From: Perkinsus chesapeaki
Lineage: Eukaryota; Perkinsozoa; Perkinsida; Perkinsidae
Reading direction: 5' to 3'
DNA length: 64,000 nt
Assembly (NCBI GenBank): GCA_013115145.1
Contig: JAAPAO010000077.1
Span: 1-64,000, forward strand
Each line of letters opens with the position of its first letter. The stretch's first letter is position 1. Below the pieces are notes generated by a model. The model had not been told where the DNA came from. It saw only the letters and a list, made by a program, of their open reading frames with translations, and did no database searches. This document shows positions 52,880 through 63,074 of the stretch, piece by piece. The position numbers were made by a program, and so were the translations under genes.

Positions 52880-54197
52880 CTTTGCGACGCGGTACTAAAT
52901 CTTTCTATCATGGCTTGCGAGTATATCTGGGCTACTACCCTCAGGGAGTCTGAGTAGTCCTATACTGATAGAACTACAAAAGATAAGCTCGGCCTTTCTG
53001 CTGGCTTTCTAGCGTACCATACCTTGAACCCCGGGCTACGACTGACCTGGCTACAGTACCAGAAAGTTCGTACGTGTGCATTGCGTCTCTGGGTATCGTG
53101 TGATGCACCATTCAATGACTTGTTACAAAGATCCCGCGTGACGAAGACTGACATTAAACTTCTGAGTCAGAAATTCTGACTCAGACACACGGGGACATTT
53201 TTAGCGCGAGCGCGCGCTTGATAGGGGTCGGGCTCGATAATGTGATATAGATTGAGAAGGCACGTGGCAGATGATACAGCAAATGGTCATGATTGCTCCA
53301 TTGTACCGGATACAGTGTACTCTTGTTTATCACGCATATGCCCCTCTCATTGCCACACCTCCGAGGTATTGAGTTAGCATTTGACGACTCTAAAATGGGA
53401 TATGATGTTCAACATTAACACATTCAACCTCGACCTATTTCGCACTTCAAAGGGTTGGCGTGATAGCTAATCTCGAGCTAGGGCTCATTGGTTCCACCTT
53501 TCACCGGTTGCTTCTTCGACAGTTTGAAGGCAAAGTTGCTCGCTTTCTTTTCCGTTTACTAAAGTTGACTGCCCCCAAGGAAATTGCTCACTTGGTCATA
53601 TTCAAGGCTGTAACCATAGCATTAACGGAACCTTCGTCTCAATCGCTACGCCTAGTCTTTCAGGTGCTTCCAAGCGACACCCTCAGTCTCTACGATACAT
53701 TATATTCGTGAAGTTTTTGCTTCTCCCACGAACCTTAAAGTAGTGCTGCCTTCGCGTATGGCTTCCCAAAGGAGAGTTAGGCTACTCGTTTTGTAGTTGG
53801 ATCCTGAGTCGCTGGAGTGTAAACTGAGTGCTAGTAAGCCAAAGAGTCCAGGAGGGTTCCTGAGACGGTTGCCAGTGTGGTTTACTGGTTTCCTGTCCTT
53901 TGCGAGCCTGCACTATTGGCACAGCAGTGCTCATCGAGCCTGTTGGCAACTGTTGCCCTAGGGAAGGCATCGCCCTTCTCGAAGCGCGACCAATACCGGG
54001 TTCTTGGCATATTTCGAATTGATCACTCATCCCTCGGGGATGACAATTCCTCAGTCCTTTTCAAAGCAAGTCCGATGAGCACTCCTGAGCCAGGGATCCT
54101 GACGTCACTCCCTGCCTTGTATGATAACGCGTTCTCGAGCTTTCTCGAGCTCAACTTGGAGATACGCAACACTGCTACACTAGTGGGAAACCGCTCA
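52880..54197. other. intergenic; weak plus-strand ORFs
   Basis: Plus frames at 53460-53711 and 53877-54317 are open but have no recognisable domain, and the second is antisense to the HD gene end. A 12-bp palindrome lies at 53161-53185. Confidence 0.4.
53161..53185. repeat. perfect 12-bp palindrome, 1-nt spacer
   Basis: TCTGAGTCAGAA-A- and its exact complement. Confidence 0.95.
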
Positions 54198-55409
54198 TCA
54201 CTTTCTGCCTTGCACTTCATTAAATATTTGATCCAGAAAAAACAGCATAAATTGATGTCTTTCTTCGGCGATCTCTCGCCCAGTTTTGGTCTTCATGGTG
54301 CCCTTCAAGTGCAATAATTTCTCATAGAAGTGTGCTATTGCTGTTGGGCTTCCTTCAGCGTATCTGATACCATAAGGGAGGATACTGCCTGCATTACCGT
54401 GACAAACGGATACGTAACAGTCAAGCTTCTTAAATTGATCAAGATGAGATTTTTAGGCATCCTGTAGACTCGATGTCATCTCACGTAATCATTGTCAGGT
54501 AGTAATACGCTCCCAAAGAGGGAGCAATGCTTTTTCGAAAATCGACACTGATTGCTAAGCCCCATCTAGGATTAAGGATGTACCCTCAAAGGCAGCGAAT
54601 CCCGAGTTGCAGCAACGTCAACGTCTCCCTATCAAACTTCCTATTGGCAGGATTTCCCCATTTTAATCGATACAATACAATCCCTTCCCGCCCGACCTCA
54701 CTTGGCAGCGGTAGGTCTGGTGCTCTCAGGATCACCCTCAAACTCTGTCCGTAGTTGCATCTCCTGCTTGGCTCCTTCAGATATTATCATCCTATCCTTC
54801 GCCCCAGAGTAAGCCATGCACCTTTAACCCATTACAGCACCTCCCCCTCGAACCACTCTCACCGACAAACTCCAATCGCTCCTATAGCATCCAGTCTGTC
54901 CCCATCTTGCACAATCGCAATGTAAGGATCGCAGGCAGCAGCCTCGCCGCTCCTGCCGTTCTTCAACTCGGCAGAGTAGCTCATCTGGTCCGAAAGCTTC
55001 CGCAAGATTTCATAGAGAATCTTACGTTCTTAATTTTCGTTATAATAAACTCCGCCGTCGGTCTTGGAAAACCAACCGGAGCCTCCTCGAGCTTCTCTTG
55101 GACCTCCACGGCCTTCGCGTTTGGATCCTCGCAATACTTCCGATCGAATGAATCGTGTAAGTAAGCAATGCAGAGAAGCAGATTCAGATCAACTCCCGCA
55201 GAGATCTGCGAACGTTGCCTATGTCAAATGAGAAGAGCAGATGGCTGCTGCACCTGGTCTCTGAGATAGATAGTCTTGACGGTGGCAACAACCCTTTCTA
55301 TGTGGGCCATGTCATGAGACGAATCACATTCCTCCATCCATTTTGTAACCAGTTGCTTAACTAGTTCAACTTGAGTATCGGTAGCGCTTACTGGTTGATG
55401 AGAGCTCAT
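54198..55409 (-). CDS. HD-domain phosphohydrolase
   Basis: Metal-dependent HD-superfamily hydrolase resembling bacterial YedJ/YpgQ-type proteins. The first exon has CDSSHDMAHIERVVATVKTI (first metal His of the H...HD...D set). The next has LLCIAYLHDSFDRKYCED (the HD doublet). Then comes ILYEILRKLSDQMSYSAELK and IVQDGDRLDAIGAIG (the distal Asp and the family's D-x-DRLDAIGAIG signature). The last exons carry HFYEKLLHLKGTMKTKTGRE and AEERHQFMLFFLDQIF, ending at 54198. All four metal-ligand motifs are therefore present. Five or six short introns. The start at 55409 (MSSHQPVSATD) is the last ATG before the domain; a longer N-terminus is possible. The substrate is probably a nucleotide, which is family inference. 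Confidence 0.8.
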
Positions 55410-55516
55410 GGCGATGTGCTCAGTTAAATAGCAACTGCTGTGGATAGATCCTCCAGAAGTTTCTTCCCCAATTAACACTAACTTCACCCCAGCCTCATCG
55501 ACGTTGAAACAATAAA

Positions 55517-56369
55517 TCAAGGTTTATTAGGTATTCCCTCATCAGAGCTCCGCACGGGTATGCCATGTCTAGCCGCAAACATACCCCCGAACCCCTTCTT
55601 GGCCGCTTTGTCCATTTTGAACTTGGACATTCGCTTAGGCTGCACCTCCTCGCTCTTAACATTTCCTTCGCCATGCTCAGTAACAACACCCGTAAAAGCT
55701 TTTGTTCGCCGTGGGAGTTCCTCGTTATCTCCTACAGTCGGTTTCGATCGTACAAATGCCTTTTTAACTTCCTCTTCGTCGTGATCCGGCTCGCCATACA
55801 GCGGTGCCTTCTCCATCACATCAGCCCACCACTTAACCATTTCCGATCGTTTGGTTTCGAGATCTTCGTCGTCGATGAGCACCTTGTTCGGAGTGGCCAC
55901 TTGAGGGGCCTTCGGAGCTTCCTCCTCTTCTATCTTCTCTTCAATGTCAATTATCTTGTCTCCGTCCTCGTTGGTTGCTCTGAGCGACAACGAGTGAAAG
56001 CTACTCCACGAAATCAAACAACAATTTAAGTACTATCCCATAAGATTCATAATAGGTTGATTCAATGACCTCTAAACGCACAACTGTCAGCTGTTTCCCA
56101 AATTTTTACACTGTAAATGCGCTTATCAAGCCTATTAATTGGCAGACCTAACTCGGAGCTAATTCATTATCCCATTCATCCGTATTTGGACGCCTCTTTA
56201 AAGCATCTTACTTTTCTTTCGGTAACTGCTTTAACATCTCCAACAGTTGCCTGAGCCGTTGAGCCTGTTGCTCCTTTGTCATCGGAGCTTCCTTATTATC
56301 CTCCGACGAAGGTCGTGCTGTGGCTGAATTGAAGTATCGTTGAGGTGATGTTCCGCTATAGGAAGGCAT
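55517..56369 (-). CDS. charged protein, possibly URI/prefoldin-like C-terminus
   Basis: Exon 1 (56369 to about 56213) reads MPSYSGTSPQRYFNSATARP, then EEQQAQ-type helix RLRQLLEMLKQLPKE, ending at a GTAAGA donor. Exon 2 (about 55992-55517) continues in frame as ATNEDGDKIIDIEEKIEEEE, then KWWADVMEKAPLYGEPD, and closes KRMSKFKMDKAAKKGFGG with GIPVRSSDEGIPNKP. The SKFK...-type basic ending recalls RPB5-interacting prefoldin (URI) proteins, but the prefoldin helices are not evident, so this is only a suggestion. A 5' tRNA-type intron (56405-56461) lies just upstream of the ATG. Confidence 0.55.
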
Positions 56370-56404
56370 TATAAGAGAGAAATGTTATTCAAGTTACGGG
56401 TCTA

Positions 56405-56461
56405 CTGGAAAATTAAATTACAGTAAAAATACCTGAGCCGGGGATCGAACCTGGGACCTAC
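56405..56461 (-). other. intron-like tRNA 3'-half element
   Basis: 57 nt: GTAGGT, then CCCAGGTTCGATCCCCGGCT, CAGGTA, TTTTT, AT-rich tail, TTTTCCAG. Same structure as the Brr2 tRNA-type introns but in a different gene, probably in its 5' UTR. Confidence 0.7.
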
Positions 56462-56649
56462 CAAAATGCTATGGAAATTCTCTAAAGGCATTCGTTTGCA
56501 CCTTAAATGCGTCATAGAAAGTACGAGAATCGTCGAGGAGGTGGTCGGCTCGGACGACACCGGAAAGTCACCAAATTCGCCGACCAAAGGTGAGCCTGTT
56601 GCAACTAAATTTTGAATATCGTAATTTCCTTATCAAATGTTTTCCCTTT

Positions 56650-56783
56650 ATTTTCCTTCCACCTGTAAGTATCACCATTATCTGTTAATCATTCATCAGT
56701 TAATATTTACTAATCATCGTAATATAGGGGCTCATAAAAGGACAACAAAAACCAATACGGAAGTCCGCAAAATTTTATTCCGA
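56650..56783 (+). repeat. 134-bp block shared with 47225-47359
   Basis: Gap-free match (opposite strand) to the Brr2 5' flank, including a GTAAGT donor and an ATAG acceptor. It sits about 60-200 bp upstream of the next plus-strand gene. Confidence 0.85.
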
Positions 56784-56845
56784 TTGTTCAAACTATTTTC
56801 CGGCATCTGGTTCTCTGGCGACTTTTTGTTATTTTCAGAACCCCT

Positions 56846-57511
56846 TTGGCGAAGGACTTCGAAGGAAGAAATGAAGCGCCCAAGAAGGACGATGAAGATC
56901 TTATCTTGCCCAACAAAGACGTTGAAGAGGCGGCCACTGAGGGGGAGAGAGCAGAGGCGAAGGTGACCGAGGGAAAGAAGCTTACTAATAGAGAGAAGCA
57001 TGCATTGATGAAACAAAAGAACGATGAGAGAAGGAAGAAACAAGGAAAGCCGGTCAGCACTAAAGTCGGCGATAAGAAGAAGATACAAAGTGACGACGGC
57101 GAGACCGGCAAAAGAAAGCGCGGCGAGTTTGGTCCTGATTATGATGAAGACGGGGTGCCAAGTTTGATGAAACCCTTGGTTCTACCTAAGATACCCCGGT
57201 TGGAGGACGTACTTGCCAACATGGAAGCGATGCGTAGTGAAGAAAAGAAGGAGGAGGAGAATGACGAAAATAAGGATGAAAGTGATGATGAGGAGCCCGT
57301 CACCGAGAGGCCTGCATTCGGTGACGTCATTGAAGCACCTCCAGTGTTCTCTAAAAAGGCCGCTTCGGTCGGTCAGAAGGCAGCGAAACACAGCAATGAT
57401 GCAGCCAGCAAGAGTGCTGTCATTCAAGGTGTCACTGGGTGGCGACGACAAGTGAAGGGGAAGTCTTTGGAATCTTTGGTTAAGTCGGTTGAAGCAAGAT
57501 ATGAACATTAA
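56846..57511 (+). CDS. highly charged nuclear-type protein
   Basis: 221 codons from ATG 56846 in one open frame. An AG acceptor about 10 bp upstream (TTTTCAG) shows that the true start lies in an earlier exon, probably using the shared block at 56.65 kb. It is Lys/Glu-rich throughout (KLTNREKHALMKQKNDERRK), with KRKRGEFGPDYDEDG, an acidic run EEKKEEENDENKDESDDEE, then RPAFGDVIEAPPVF and the ending GVTGWRRQVKGKSLESL. The FGDV-x-APP string recalls CCDC137-like nuclear proteins; weak. No enzyme domain. Confidence 0.6.
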   Translation: MAKDFEGRNEAPKKDDEDLILPNKDVEEAATEGERAEAKVTEGKKLTNREKHALMKQKNDERRKKQGKPVSTKVGDKKKIQSDDGETGKRKRGEFGPDYDEDGVPSLMKPLVLPKIPRLEDVLANMEAMRSEEKKEEENDENKDESDDEEPVTERPAFGDVIEAPPVFSKKAASVGQKAAKHSNDAASKSAVIQGVTGWRRQVKGKSLESLVKSVEARYEH

Positions 57512-57625
57512 CGACGATTACTCCACGTAAAACTGTTTCTATTCTTATTTTAGCTTTTGTGTGGTAATCTACGAGGTGCATGAACCAACCTCCGGAGTAT
57601 CTTCCACAATAGACCTTAAGATCTC

Positions 57626-58095
57626 ATGACGATCACAGCAATGAATGACCGGCGTCGGCCCTGCGTGCCGGCTGGGGACGAGCCTCCCTATTACAAGAAA
57701 GTTGTGCCGTACCTGCCTCAATGGCCACATTTACATTTCAAAGTGCATCTCACTAAAGGGATGAGCTGGATGAAAGGCAACGGAAATAAAGTCGTTTATG
57801 AAGATAGAAGAAACAGGCTGAATGAACCAACAGTTGCTGAGCAGGTTAGGAGTATCTTGAGGTTGACCGAGGAAGATACTAATGAGGTCGAGATGACGAA
57901 AGCGGAGGCGGTCAGTAAAGCTACTTCGAATTGATTGTATTCCTATTCCAGCAGGTCCAGCCACCAAGCCCACAGTCGGTCTATTTCGATTTCTGTGAGT
58001 TCCCCGAAGATGACGTCAGTCCGGCGCCTCCCGGAAGAGTCCTCGAATTCAACTTTCACACATGGATGAAAATGAAGCTTGGTACACCAACCTGA
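57626..58095 (+). CDS. hypothetical two-exon protein
   Basis: Exon 1 (57626-57910) encodes PCVPAGDEPPYYKKVVPYLP, WPHLHFKVHLTKGMSWMKG and an acidic helix. A 41-nt intron (57911-57951, GTCAGT...CCAG) leads to exon 2 (57952-58095): QSVYFDFCEFPEDDVSPAP, GRVLEFNFHTWMKMKLGTPT, stop. About 142 aa, no recognised family. Sequence quality and clean splice sites make it a likely real gene. Confidence 0.6.
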
Positions 58096-58125
58096 CCTCG
58101 AAAATGTCTTCACAGCATATCTTTT

Positions 58126-58390
58126 TCAGACGCTGAGATCCTGCTTGAGATCATAGCAACATCGACCCCTCCCGCTGCCACTCGCCGACGGTCCTCCTTG
58201 GCCAGAACGCTCAGCGCGCCCGAGCTGGATATTACCCCAGTCCAGAGGCTTCCTTGGAGATGCTCCGTCCTCCAAAGAGTCTTTCGAACACGGACGGGTC
58301 GACCGGGCATTTGGAAGCAGCTCTCTCATAATGGTCAAATCTACACCTTGACATTGCCTGAATTCCTTCCACTTTTTCCGAGGTAAGTAT
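58126..58390 (-). CDS. hypothetical protein, last exon
   Basis: The minus frame RKWKEFRQCQGVDLTIMREL leads into a Ser/Gly/Arg-rich tail with SKDSLEDGASPRKPLDWGNI and a stop at 58126. An acceptor-like AG lies above it. A short start-like segment, MEPGETLELTKPNFTVMTIA, at about 58688-58626 may be exon 1. Function unknown. Confidence 0.35.
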
Positions 58391-58800
58391 CCTATTGGTT
58401 CTTTAATCTAGAGTTTTCTCAACAAGAGAACTCCACTCAGTCTTCACCTACTATCATTATACCGTATCGCCACTGCACCACCATTGACGTGTGGCAAAGT
58501 GTGCGGAACTCGTCTACATGTGTTCGGGGTTTTAGAAAATTCCACGGCCTTCATACACCCTCAGGAATGGCGAACAGACATGAAGAAATTTTAGCAACCG
58601 GTAGAGGAAACCCACAAGTCACTAAGCCGCGATAGTCATGACAGTGAAATTCGGTTTCGTTAGTTCCAAGGTTTCGCCTGGTTCCATGGAGTTACTAGTG
58701 CGCCGAGAACGTACTGAAATTCGTGTAGACGAGGTGGCCGTAGGAAAATGTCAAATGCGCTCCCCCTTGAGAAGATTATCGTATATTCCCTAAGACTGCC

Positions 58801-59027
58801 CTAATAATATTTCAGGACCTTCCTCCTTTTTTGGCCTTCTTCCACAACAACCAGCATCATCGATCCTTTTGTTAAGCCTAAAGCCTGCAGCAGCTTCCGT
58901 GGCCTCACCTCAACAAGCAGCATATCTTCGTCACCGTTTGGATCGGCTCCTGCTCCTTTGGATTCTGACATTGAAGTCATGACCAATCTTACCAACCTTT
59001 TGGAACCTTCTCCATGAGCTCCGTCAT
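58801..59027 (-). CDS. small hypothetical protein
   Basis: Frame LTGPDDCDQLIAQQEHQATT, then MTELMEKVPK from ATG 59027. After a ~32-nt intron comes ESKGAGADPNGDEDMLLVEV and KLLQALGLTKGSMMLVVVEE with a basic end, stop 58801. If translation begins upstream of 59027 the gene overlaps the 5' end of the divergent TMEM14 gene. No family recognised. Confidence 0.45.
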
Positions 59028-59098
59028 GTCCTGTGTTGTTGCCTGATGCTCTTGTTGTGCTATGAGTTGGTCACAATCGTCCGGCCCAGTCAGTTCTG

Positions 59099-59588
59099 AT
59101 GTCTTCGGTAACAGCTGCCACTGTCGCCAACTTTTTATTTTCGGCGCTACTCGGTGTTGGCGGCGTAATTCCCTTTCCTGCTGTTCTGATTTAACTTCCT
59201 CTTCACCAGGTTGTCGGGTATCTCCAGGCTGGTTCGAGGGTCTCTCTCATTGCCGGCTCCCTCAGCTGCTTAGCTGTAAGGATCACGTATGTCGTCCAGT
59301 GGGACTCCTGTCAGGTCGGAGGTGTCGCCGTGGCCTCCAGACTTTTCCCGCAGCATCGTAAAGGCCTTCAGAAAACTCAGTTGGTGTTGGCCAGTTTACT
59401 CACTTTGTTCTTTGTTAAAAGGCAAGTTGGTTCACGACACATTTCTGCAAATACTTTGTCTTTTAAGGTTACAGCAAACAGGCAAGTTCATGCCGGGCGG
59501 TCTGATGTCCCTAGTTGGGCTTACAGTATCGATGGTCACCGCTGCCGCACTCAAGAGCGAGAGGTCTCCAGATGATAAAAACGAGTGA
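59099..59588 (+). CDS. TMEM14-family membrane protein 1
   Basis: Small four-helix membrane protein of the TMEM14 family, in animals a mitochondrial carrier linked to haem precursors. The exons 59099-59164, 59210-59275, 59315-59421 and 59468-59588 join in frame: MSSVTAATVANFLFSALLG, GYLQAGSRVSLIAGSLSC, GVAVASRLFPQ, LVLASLLTLFFVKR, TGKFMPGGLMSLVGLTVSM. The G-x(2)-GY...GS-x-SL-x-AG and KFMPGGLM signatures are typical. The third intron (59422-59467) starts GC rather than GT. A second copy follows directly downstream. Confidence 0.85.
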
Positions 59589-59677
59589 AAATATTCTATA
59601 GCTTTGTTTTTACCGCCCAAGTTGTATTTCGTTATCCCTTTTCACTGTGATGCTCATCAGCCTATTTCCCCGGTATA

Positions 59678-60220
59678 ATGAGCGCTGTTGCCTTTGCATT
59701 CGACGAAGCCTTCTTCTACGCTCTCTTGTTGATCGTTGGCGGTGTAAGTCATACGTTGGCTTCTCGTTTGAGATAACTCCTATCAGGCTATCGGTTTCGT
59801 GCAGGCGAAGAGCAAGCCTTCCCTAATTGCCGGTACCATCTCTGGTGTTCTGGTATTCGGCGCTGCTGAAGTTGGATCATCTTATGATAATCTTACTGGT
59901 TTGTTTTGCCTGGCTGCTATCGCTCTTATACTCACAGTCTTCTTCTATTCCAGGTGAGTCACTCACTAGCGGTCACATATTTTTGTGAAAAATTAGACTT
60001 TGTGTTTCCTGAAGTTTCCTTGTATTTGACGAAGAACGATTTCCACGTTGAGGCGGACGTCCGCCTATCGTTTGTGAATATGGGTTTTCTGTTCATGTTG
60101 GCATCTCAATTTTATTTCTCTTTCAGGTATGTGAAGACTCGTAAGTTCATGCCGGGTGGTCTCATGTGCGTGATCAGCGCGCTCAGTTTTTGCATCTATT
60201 TCTACGCTGTTGTCGTTTAA
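59678..60220 (+). CDS. TMEM14-family membrane protein 2
   Basis: Tandem relative of the preceding gene, 90 bp downstream. Exons 59678-59743, 59787-59953 and 60127-60220: AFFYALLLIVGGAIGFVQAK, SKPSLIAGTISGVLVFGAAE, LFCLAAIALILTVFFYSR, then VKTRKFMPGGLMCVISALSF and a hydrophobic end. The first and last intron positions match gene 1, but gene 1's middle intron is absent and the loop SSYDNLTG differs. About 108 aa, as usual for the family. The last intron is 173 nt, longer than most here. Confidence 0.85.
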
Positions 60221-60422
60221 GATGCTCATAACATTTTAATCATATTATCGTCTCACTGTCCCTTTTTTGTGTTACTATCTAGTCAACTAAAAACAGCCGA
60301 ATATCCGCACGAAACCGCACATTTCCGGGTAGAAAAGAGAGCGCCACATTAATACCGTCTCCCTCAAACACGCATTTCGAGCGGCACCGTAAAAATACGA
60401 AAGCGAGCCTTTTCACTGCTGC

Positions 60423-61607
60423 TTGTTCATATACCACGTTTCGCGTATTATGTTGTTTTTAATAGCACTGTTGACGTCGTCGCGATTTCATTTAATGAGG
60501 CAACACTCTGTTATCCTCTGGTTCGTGTTACTGGTAACTTGCCGTTCTAAAGAGCTTCCAGATCTCAAGATGGTCAAGAATAGGGTAACCATAGAGTTCG
60601 ACGGCCAACCGTTGAGGTTATGGGTTGATACGGGATCCACAAGGCTCCTTGTGGTCGGTAAAAAATCATATGAAGATATTCACGGTGAAGGAACATGCGA
60701 AAAGTTCTCACCGGCATGTTATTCCTGTCCGGCAGATCGGCCCTGTGACTTCACACATGCCCCGAAGTACACGGTTGAATACAGCAGCTTCAAGGTCCTA
60801 GAATACGTGCTACACAAAGGCACCTTGCGGATCGGTGATGTCGAAATGCCCGAGTTTGTCTTTGGTATTGTCGTTAATGCTACTGCCGATGGTGAACCAG
60901 TGCGGAAGCCGGAAGGCCAACTCGGACTGTCATTTGGCCGTCCCGATATACCGGTAACTTTCCTTGAACAACTGAAAGAACACGGGTTGATGAAGAGCCT
61001 ATCCTTCTCAATCAATCCTCCAACTTGGTGGAACCGCGAAGGAAGTCTCGTGCTAGGGCGTCTGAGTGGACCGCAGATTTCTTGGAAATTTACCAGTATA
61101 GTTGATAGACCGGATTACCCATTCGAGAAGTTCTTCGTTCGCGTGTCGGCGATCCGTGTTATCAGTGACGGAAGCCCCATAATGAGTATGACACCAAAGC
61201 GTGACACGGCGTTCGTTGACAGCGGTAACGACCTCATTCGAGTGCCGCCTGAAGTGTACCAGCATGTTGTAGCAGGCCTAGACCCGGCGCAAATTGCGAT
61301 CGGTCGAGGAGTCATTGAGCGGAGTGATATCCGTTATAAATTGCCAGATCTGGAATTTGTCATTGTGGATGGTGATGACGATAGGAACTCTTTTGTCCTC
61401 CGTGTGTCAGTGAAGGACTATGTGGTCAACTACCCCAGTGGTAAAGTCGCAATACATGTTCGACCCTCGGACAGCTTGATCTTCTTCGGTCAGCCACTCT
61501 TCGGAGCCTATAGCGTTTACTTCGATATGGAAAATAAGAAAGTTGCTTTTCGTGAAAAGGCAGTTGTCAGGCAGGTATCGCGCAGACAGGAAGGAACATC
61601 TGTATAA
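60423..61607 (+). CDS. pepsin-type aspartic protease (A1)
   Basis: 394 aa, intronless. An N-terminal hydrophobic stretch (LFLIALLTSS, or the later VILWFVLLVTC) acts as signal peptide or anchor. The first active-site motif LWVDTGST has its Asp at residue 69. The second, AFVDSGND, has Asp 266 with DSG, a common variant. A Cys-rich insertion with six cysteines (about residues 92-108) follows the first lobe start. LGLSFGRP and SLVLGRLSG are family landmarks, and FFGQPLFGAYSVYFDMENKK is the standard C-terminal strand pair. The propeptide is very short, so activation may be unusual. Probably secreted or in an endomembrane compartment. The lack of introns contrasts with its neighbours. Confidence 0.9.
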   Translation: MFIYHVSRIMLFLIALLTSSRFHLMRQHSVILWFVLLVTCRSKELPDLKMVKNRVTIEFDGQPLRLWVDTGSTRLLVVGKKSYEDIHGEGTCEKFSPACYSCPADRPCDFTHAPKYTVEYSSFKVLEYVLHKGTLRIGDVEMPEFVFGIVVNATADGEPVRKPEGQLGLSFGRPDIPVTFLEQLKEHGLMKSLSFSINPPTWWNREGSLVLGRLSGPQISWKFTSIVDRPDYPFEKFFVRVSAIRVISDGSPIMSMTPKRDTAFVDSGNDLIRVPPEVYQHVVAGLDPAQIAIGRGVIERSDIRYKLPDLEFVIVDGDDDRNSFVLRVSVKDYVVNYPSGKVAIHVRPSDSLIFFGQPLFGAYSVYFDMENKKVAFREKAVVRQVSRRQEGTSV

Positions 61608-62440
61608 CCATCAATGTTGTACGTTATGTGAGACTGCTCTATCACACGCTGTCTTTTGGTGTCAATCGGTATTCACTTGAGTTACCCAGTTACTTTAAAA
61701 CACTGTAACCTACCAAATCTCGCCATGGGTAAGGTCACGCAAGTGCCACGTGCATTCGTTATTGAAAGAAAGTTGGGGAATACAGGCACTACTAGGGCCG
61801 TCCTTGTGAAGCACTGACAGACTCAGGCGAGCAAGAGAAACGATTCTATCGGTCTTAATAAGAAGGATACATAATGGATTAATATAATAATCCGTTCCTA
61901 ATAATAACTTTTGTTGAGGATATGGAGGTTTCTTTCGAGTATAGTATACTATATATACTAGTATACATATAGTATACTCAGTATACAGCGACTCTGGTTG
62001 CTGCGAACCTTTTGTAATTTCTGGATCACCCAATCTATTGGGTAGACCAGTATCATGATGTAGATCATCGCATTGAACTCTTACCGCATAGTTCCGCTAG
62101 TTGATAAACACAGTGTACTGTATTCAGTAACGAATGGTAAGAGGGTCTCTATGTTCCTATATTCTCTCCAGCAACTGCTCCGCCTCAGATCCGTTCGCTG
62201 AGCTTTTTATACGATTGGAGGTGTTCGACTAAAGTACTGTAGGGTATGATGCCACTCATGCTGATATGATGCAATCAACGAGTAAGTCCCGTCTACACGC
62301 CATCGTTCGAAATTGTATCAATTATGTTGTCAATAACAGATTGCTTCAGTATACCCATGACTTGCCGCTCTCACCAGATTGACTATAGCACTCTAAGCAC
62401 GCAACGCAACTCAATTAGAGACATAGAGATTGAAGACAGT
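61608..62440. other. intergenic
   Basis: No gene seen. An AT-rich inverted repeat (AGTATACTATAT with its complement ATATAGTATACT) occupies about 61944-61978, in a GTATAC-rich patch. Confidence 0.5.
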
Positions 62441-62995
62441 CTAGAGGCTAATCGTAGTGATCTTACTCCATCCGTTTACTCCATCGAGACCCCCTTCAGT
62501 CTTCCATAGTTCGACCGAGTTAATGTGGAAATAGCACCGGCCCTCCAGCGTTGTCGACTCCTTCATTCTTTTAGCAATTTCTACACGCTCCGATTTAGAA
62601 CAGTTACCATAACAAAGCGATATGTGCGGTGTGTAGTCTGTAGTGTGTGCACCGAATGCTTGGTGAAGGGCTAACAGGTCACCATTGTGATCGTCGATCC
62701 AGTACACCACAGCCATATTCCACTTATCGGCCTCAACCGCGGAAGGTACGGCATCGAACTCAACGGTAAAACCACCAGTAGTGACTTTCTGTGAATATTT
62801 CTTCGCCTTGGTGATGGCATCCTCGTCACTATCAGCCATGAAGGAACCGACAATTGTTATATGAGGTTGGAAGATAGCATCTGTCATGTGTGGGTTCATC
62901 GTGTGAGCCTTTGTAATAAGTTCTGATATTTCTTGGTATATTTCGCTCGAAGGTGGCGGCGACACCCAGACACTATAATGGATTCCTTTGGACAT
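62441..62995 (-). CDS. 2H phosphoesterase (cyclic phosphodiesterase-like)
   Basis: 185 aa from ATG 62995 (MSKGIHYSVWVSPPPSSEIY). The two H-x-S/T-x motifs of the 2H superfamily are present: QPHITIVGSF (about residue 55) and TPHISLCYGN (about residue 133). The ~78-residue spacing, the N-terminal YSVWVSPP strand and the LWKTEGGLDG end match plant/fungal cyclic phosphodiesterases that open ADP-ribose 1'',2''-cyclic phosphate after tRNA splicing. Substrate is family inference. The open frame extends 39 codons upstream, over the ABC gene's 3' end, but 62995 places the start as in the family. It lies 79 bp after the ABC transporter stop. Confidence 0.85.
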   Translation of the reverse strand: MSKGIHYSVWVSPPPSSEIYQEISELITKAHTMNPHMTDAIFQPHITIVGSFMADSDEDAITKAKKYSQKVTTGGFTVEFDAVPSAVEADKWNMAVVYWIDDHNGDLLALHQAFGAHTTDYTPHISLCYGNCSKSERVEIAKRMKESTTLEGRCYFHINSVELWKTEGGLDGVNGWSKITTISL

Positions 62996-63074
62996 TATCA
63001 ATGACCAGAAATCTTCCATCGAAACTTTTATACCAAACCCAACACGTACTCGGATCAGAAACACTATCGATAGT

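Noticed and set aside
53877-54317. 146-codon plus-strand open frame
   Set aside because: Its 3' half is antisense to the conserved last exon of the HD hydrolase.
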